Shown piece after piece: positions 61,292-64,000 of a DNA stretch of 64,000 nucleotides; position 1 is the stretch's first letter, and each line of letters begins with the position of its first letter. The notes under the pieces are model-generated. The model saw only the letters and a list, made by a program, of their open reading frames with translations, searched no databases and was not told the origin of the DNA. The stretch lies in assembly GCA_045107005.1 (NCBI GenBank), contig JBGCFP010000018.1, positions 1-64,000 of the forward strand. The letters are read 5' to 3'. Made by a program: the position numbers and the translations under genes. The DNA comes from JBCCMA01 sp045107005 (GTDB taxonomy: Bacteria; Pseudomonadota; Gammaproteobacteria; Steroidobacterales; JBCCMA01).

Positions 61292-62205
61292 CGCTGTCGC
61301 CCGGTTGTCGAGACCAGGACGGAACCCCCTACGACCAGCGCGCCGCCCACGAGGCTCAGTGCATTCAGGGGCTCAGCACTGATGCTGTTTATGAACGGAC
61401 CGAGCAACCACATCCACAGTAGTGTCAGCATCGGTGTGATCGCGAGCACCGCGCTCACTCTGGACGCCTCCCAGTGATCTAACGCTTCGGCGAACGCGCC
61501 GTAGGCGAATATGGTGTTGAGGGAGGCGAACACCAGCAGCGCCGCACCGAGTTTGTCGATACTCGTGACGCTTCCAAGATCCGCAGAGGGAAAAAAGATA
61601 AACACGCCGCCAACGTAAATAAGCAGCATGATGTTTTCGGAATCGAGCTGCTTCAGCAGCTGCTTTTGTGCCAGCGCATAAGCGGCCCACGCGATCGCCG
61701 CCGCGACGACGATCAGCACGCCCAGAGCATAACGCCCACGCTGTTGGAAAAGCTCTTCAAGCCGATGATTGAAGAACAGCGACAAACCGACAATCAGCAC
61801 CGCAAAGCCCAGCCACTGCAGCGTCGAAAAACGCTCGCGAAAAACCACCAGCCCACCGATGAGCAGCAACACTGGCGCTAGTTGAACCACCATTTGCGCG
61901 GCGCCCGGCGTGACCAGATTCAGCCCGATCATGTAAAGCACAAAGTTGCCCATCAGCCCTGCGACTGCCACGGCCAACAGCAGCCACCCGTTGCGACCCA
62001 ATGAGCTGACATCGGGTAACGCCTTGCGGCGCATCTGGAATGCCCCGAGCAACACGGCAGCAGCGAGGAAGCGGTACCAGACAATGGTGTAGGCATCCAT
62101 CTGGCCGAGCAGCAGCTTGAGCACGATGGGCAACACGCTCCACAGCACGGCCGTGAGCAACGCCAGAGCCAGGCCCAGTCTCCAACTGCCAGTCGTCGTG
62201 TGCAT
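61288..62205 (-). CDS. EamA/DMT-family transporter
   Basis: This 305-residue protein has ten membrane helices in two EamA repeats (WSVLPIVLKLLLGQMDAYTIVWYRFL at the start of the first, in parts, and YALGVLIVVAAAIAWAAYALAQKQL in the second). Such transporters export amino acids or other small metabolites; the substrate is unknown. ATG 62205 follows GGGGCGAC. Its last four bases overlap the tail of the upstream secreted-protein gene. Confidence 0.9.
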   Translation of the reverse strand: MHTTTGSWRLGLALALLTAVLWSVLPIVLKLLLGQMDAYTIVWYRFLAAAVLLGAFQMRRKALPDVSSLGRNGWLLLAVAVAGLMGNFVLYMIGLNLVTPGAAQMVVQLAPVLLLIGGLVVFRERFSTLQWLGFAVLIVGLSLFFNHRLEELFQQRGRYALGVLIVVAAAIAWAAYALAQKQLLKQLDSENIMLLIYVGGVFIFFPSADLGSVTSIDKLGAALLVFASLNTIFAYGAFAEALDHWEASRVSAVLAITPMLTLLWMWLLGPFINSISAEPLNALSLVGGALVVGGSVLVSTTGRQR

Positions 62206-62341
62206 GTCGCCCCAAGGAATCGGCACAAGAAGCTGTGCGTCTGTTACCCGTCATTTTACGGCACCGCTGAGCAAAGGGGTTAGAAAATTACGCGTGACCA
62301 ACCGAGACGTGGCTGCCGTCAATTTGGTGTATGTTTGGCGC

Positions 62342-63349
62342 ATGAGCCAGATTACGTCGTTATACGTGTACAAGGTCATCAGTCAGGCGAGCGCTGGCGT
62401 GGAGACACGCGATCTCGTTGAAGGCCTGGGCTTGTCACCGGACGGTCCGATCGACCCGGCTCGCATGGTGTCATCAGCGAACTACTACGATTTTTTCGCG
62501 GCGCTTGCCGAGCGCGATCCGAACGGGCTCGTCTTGCCATTGCGTATTGGCGCGGCCATGCACAGCGACGAGTACGGTGCGTTTGGTCTGGCCTGGAAGT
62601 CGGCGCCAAACTTGCGCGGGTCCTACGTTCGATCGCAGCGCTACGGCCATGTCCTCGGTACGGCAGAAACCTACGCCCTTGAGCCAACCGACGGCGGTCA
62701 CTTCTTTAGCCTGGACAAGGCCGGTGACGGACGGCTCGGCATGCTGCTGTCAAATGAAGCGAGCATGTCCGCGGTGGATCGGATTAGCCGGGAAGTCAGT
62801 ACCGCGGATTTCATCCCGCTTGCCGTGTTTTTTAAACACGCGCCAAGAGGAGACACGTCAGTCTACGAAACGCATTTTGGCTGTCCTGTCCATTTCGAAT
62901 CCGGGCGCGACGCGTTGCTTGTCAGTGAAGAAACCCTGCAAGCTCCAAACAAACTCGGCGACGAAACCATCGCCCGGTTTTTTGACCACCATCTCGAGAA
63001 AGAGCTGGCAGCACTGCCCGATGACGAGGGTTTGGAGCAGCAGGTCCGGTTGGTCATTGCCAAAGTGTTGAGCGAGGGCATTCCGAAGCTGTCGTTTATC
63101 GCGTCTGAACTTGGCATCGGTGCGCGAACGTTACAGCGGCGGCTGTCGGACAAAGGCCATTCGTTTCAGGGTGTGGTCGACATGGCCAGAAAAGACATGG
63201 CCAAGCGCTTGCTGCGCGAAACCGACTACAGCCTTGCAGAAGTCGCCTTCCTGACCGGCTTCGCCGAGCAAAGCGGTTTCACCAGAGCCTTCAAACGCTG
63301 GGCTGGCCAAACGCCTCGCTCCTACCGATTGGCGGCGAGCGACCTCTGA
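62342..63349 (+). CDS. AraC-family transcriptional regulator
   Basis: This 335-residue regulator has a ligand-binding domain of the arabinose-binding-like AraC group (residues 1-230, YVYKVISQASAGVETRDLVEGL at the start) and two C-terminal helix-turn-helix motifs: IASELGIGARTLQRRL and LAEVAFLTGFAEQSGFTRAF, ending WAGQTPRSYR. It diverges from the EamA gene and is followed by an NmrA-like gene, which could be its target. The frame from 62117 overlaps the promoter region and is not supported. Confidence 0.92.
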   Translation: MSQITSLYVYKVISQASAGVETRDLVEGLGLSPDGPIDPARMVSSANYYDFFAALAERDPNGLVLPLRIGAAMHSDEYGAFGLAWKSAPNLRGSYVRSQRYGHVLGTAETYALEPTDGGHFFSLDKAGDGRLGMLLSNEASMSAVDRISREVSTADFIPLAVFFKHAPRGDTSVYETHFGCPVHFESGRDALLVSEETLQAPNKLGDETIARFFDHHLEKELAALPDDEGLEQQVRLVIAKVLSEGIPKLSFIASELGIGARTLQRRLSDKGHSFQGVVDMARKDMAKRLLRETDYSLAEVAFLTGFAEQSGFTRAFKRWAGQTPRSYRLAASDL

Positions 63350-63453
63350 CGCCACCCTTGGCGTGATCAGTCAAAACTCTGGCACACAGCGGCAAGAGTC
63401 GCGGGCGGCCGTCGTCTACATTTGTTTCGTACCAACCAAAACGGAGCGAATCA

Positions 63454-64000
63454 ATGAACTTTCCACGCAAAAACAATGGCCTGACCCTTGTTCTCGGCGG
63501 CACCGGCAAAACCGGGCGTCGCGTTGCCGAACGACTGAAAGCTCAAAATCACGCGGTCCGCGTCGGGTCCCGCTCGGGGCAGCCGGCCTTCGACTGGGAT
63601 AAAGAGCAAACCTGGGATGCCGCTCTCAAAGACGTGACGGCGGCTTACATCACCTATGCCCCGGATCTTGCGATACCGGGCGCAACGGATGCCATTCGGG
63701 CCTTCGTTGCCAAGGCAAAAGTGCACGGCGTAAAGCGAGTGGTTCTGCTGTCCGGCCGCGGCGAGAAAGAGGCGCAAGCCTGTGAGCAGATTGTTCAGGA
63801 GTCTGGCCTGGAATGGACGGTTGTCCGTGCGAGTTGGTTCAACCAGAACTTTTCCGAAGGCGCGTTCATCGAGATGGTGCTCGGCGGAGCGATCACACTG
63901 CCGGCAGGCAACCAGGTCGAGCCGTTCGTCGATGTGGATGATATTGCCGACGTTGCCGTCGCCGCGCTTACGCAGGATCACCACAATGGCGAAATTTACG
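63454..64000 (+). CDS. NmrA-like NAD(P)-binding protein (cut by window end)
   Basis: The reading frame is open to the last base of the window, with 182 codons visible. It starts MNFPRKNNGLTLVLGGTGKTGRRVAERL, with the Rossmann motif GGTGKTGRR, then ITYAPDLAIPGATDAI, VVLLSGRGE and EWTVVRASWFNQNFSEG. It resembles NmrA-like atypical SDRs, which bind NADP(H) as sensors or reductases. A CGGAGCG site precedes ATG 63454. The C terminus is missing. Confidence 0.85.
   Translation, partial: MNFPRKNNGLTLVLGGTGKTGRRVAERLKAQNHAVRVGSRSGQPAFDWDKEQTWDAALKDVTAAYITYAPDLAIPGATDAIRAFVAKAKVHGVKRVVLLSGRGEKEAQACEQIVQESGLEWTVVRASWFNQNFSEGAFIEMVLGGAITLPAGNQVEPFVDVDDIADVAVAALTQDHHNGEIY

Overview
The window looks like chromosomal DNA of a moderately GC-rich gammaproteobacterium, probably a free-living or marine heterotroph. 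Several blocks are typical of that class: atpI-atpB-atpE, dapF-DUF484-xerC, hslV-hslU, and the ubiquinone set ubiE-ubiJ-ubiB plus ubiD. No rRNA, tRNA, insertion sequence, phage or CRISPR array was found. The genus cannot be named from sequence alone; VPxPA-type C-terminal sorting tails and dockerin modules hint at lineages rich in exosortase-sorted surface proteins.

Layout. 0-1.8 kb: start of the ATP synthase operon (minus strand), with a good sigma70-type promoter and a hairpin leader. 1.8-12.3 kb: accessory genes, including a DoxX-like membrane protein, a spondin-domain protein with a VPxPA tail, a TPR-containing Ser/Thr kinase facing an ECF sigma factor of the SigK/ECF43 type, an ECF42-type sigma factor coupled to a DGPF (YciI-like) protein, and a dockerin-bearing c-type cytochrome. 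12.3-22.5 kb: housekeeping core (ParA-like ATPase, ubiD, dapF, DUF484, xerC, hslVU, DUF971, ubiE-J-B). 22.5-43 kb: mixed small operons, including a PqqB-like lipoprotein, TonB-like protein, glycosyltransferase, glucokinase with a membrane LuxR-type regulator, a LysM/PG-binding/M15 peptidase, a very large BNR-repeat dockerin protein and an ABC-2 exporter. 43-50.5 kb: a complete histidine-utilisation locus (hutU-hutC-hutI on minus, hutF-hutH-hutG on plus) of the HutF type, which takes histidine to glutamate with release of formate and two ammonia. 50.5-53.4 kb: small protein, GNAT, CsaA-like, PqiA-like and ureohydrolase genes. 53.4-61.3 kb: a secreted-protein island. 61.3-64 kb: EamA transporter, AraC regulator and a truncated NmrA-like gene.

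The most unusual part is the island at 53.4-58.1 kb. A secreted subtilisin-like protease ending in a thrombospondin-3/dockerin module is followed 16 bases later by a short secreted protein that reads as a cohesin-like fold with a VPxPx C-terminal membrane/sorting tail. Two further proteins in the window (a c-type cytochrome and a BNR/Vps10-like protein) carry the same dockerin module, ending in the same PGPxA motif. Together they suggest a small non-cellulosomal cohesin-dockerin display system in which an exosortase-anchored cohesin holds several dockerin clients at the cell surface. The protease is preceded by a sigma70-type promoter and a compact three-stem RNA fold that does not match a riboswitch class I could recognise. 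These are inferences from reading the sequence; no database or structure search was run.
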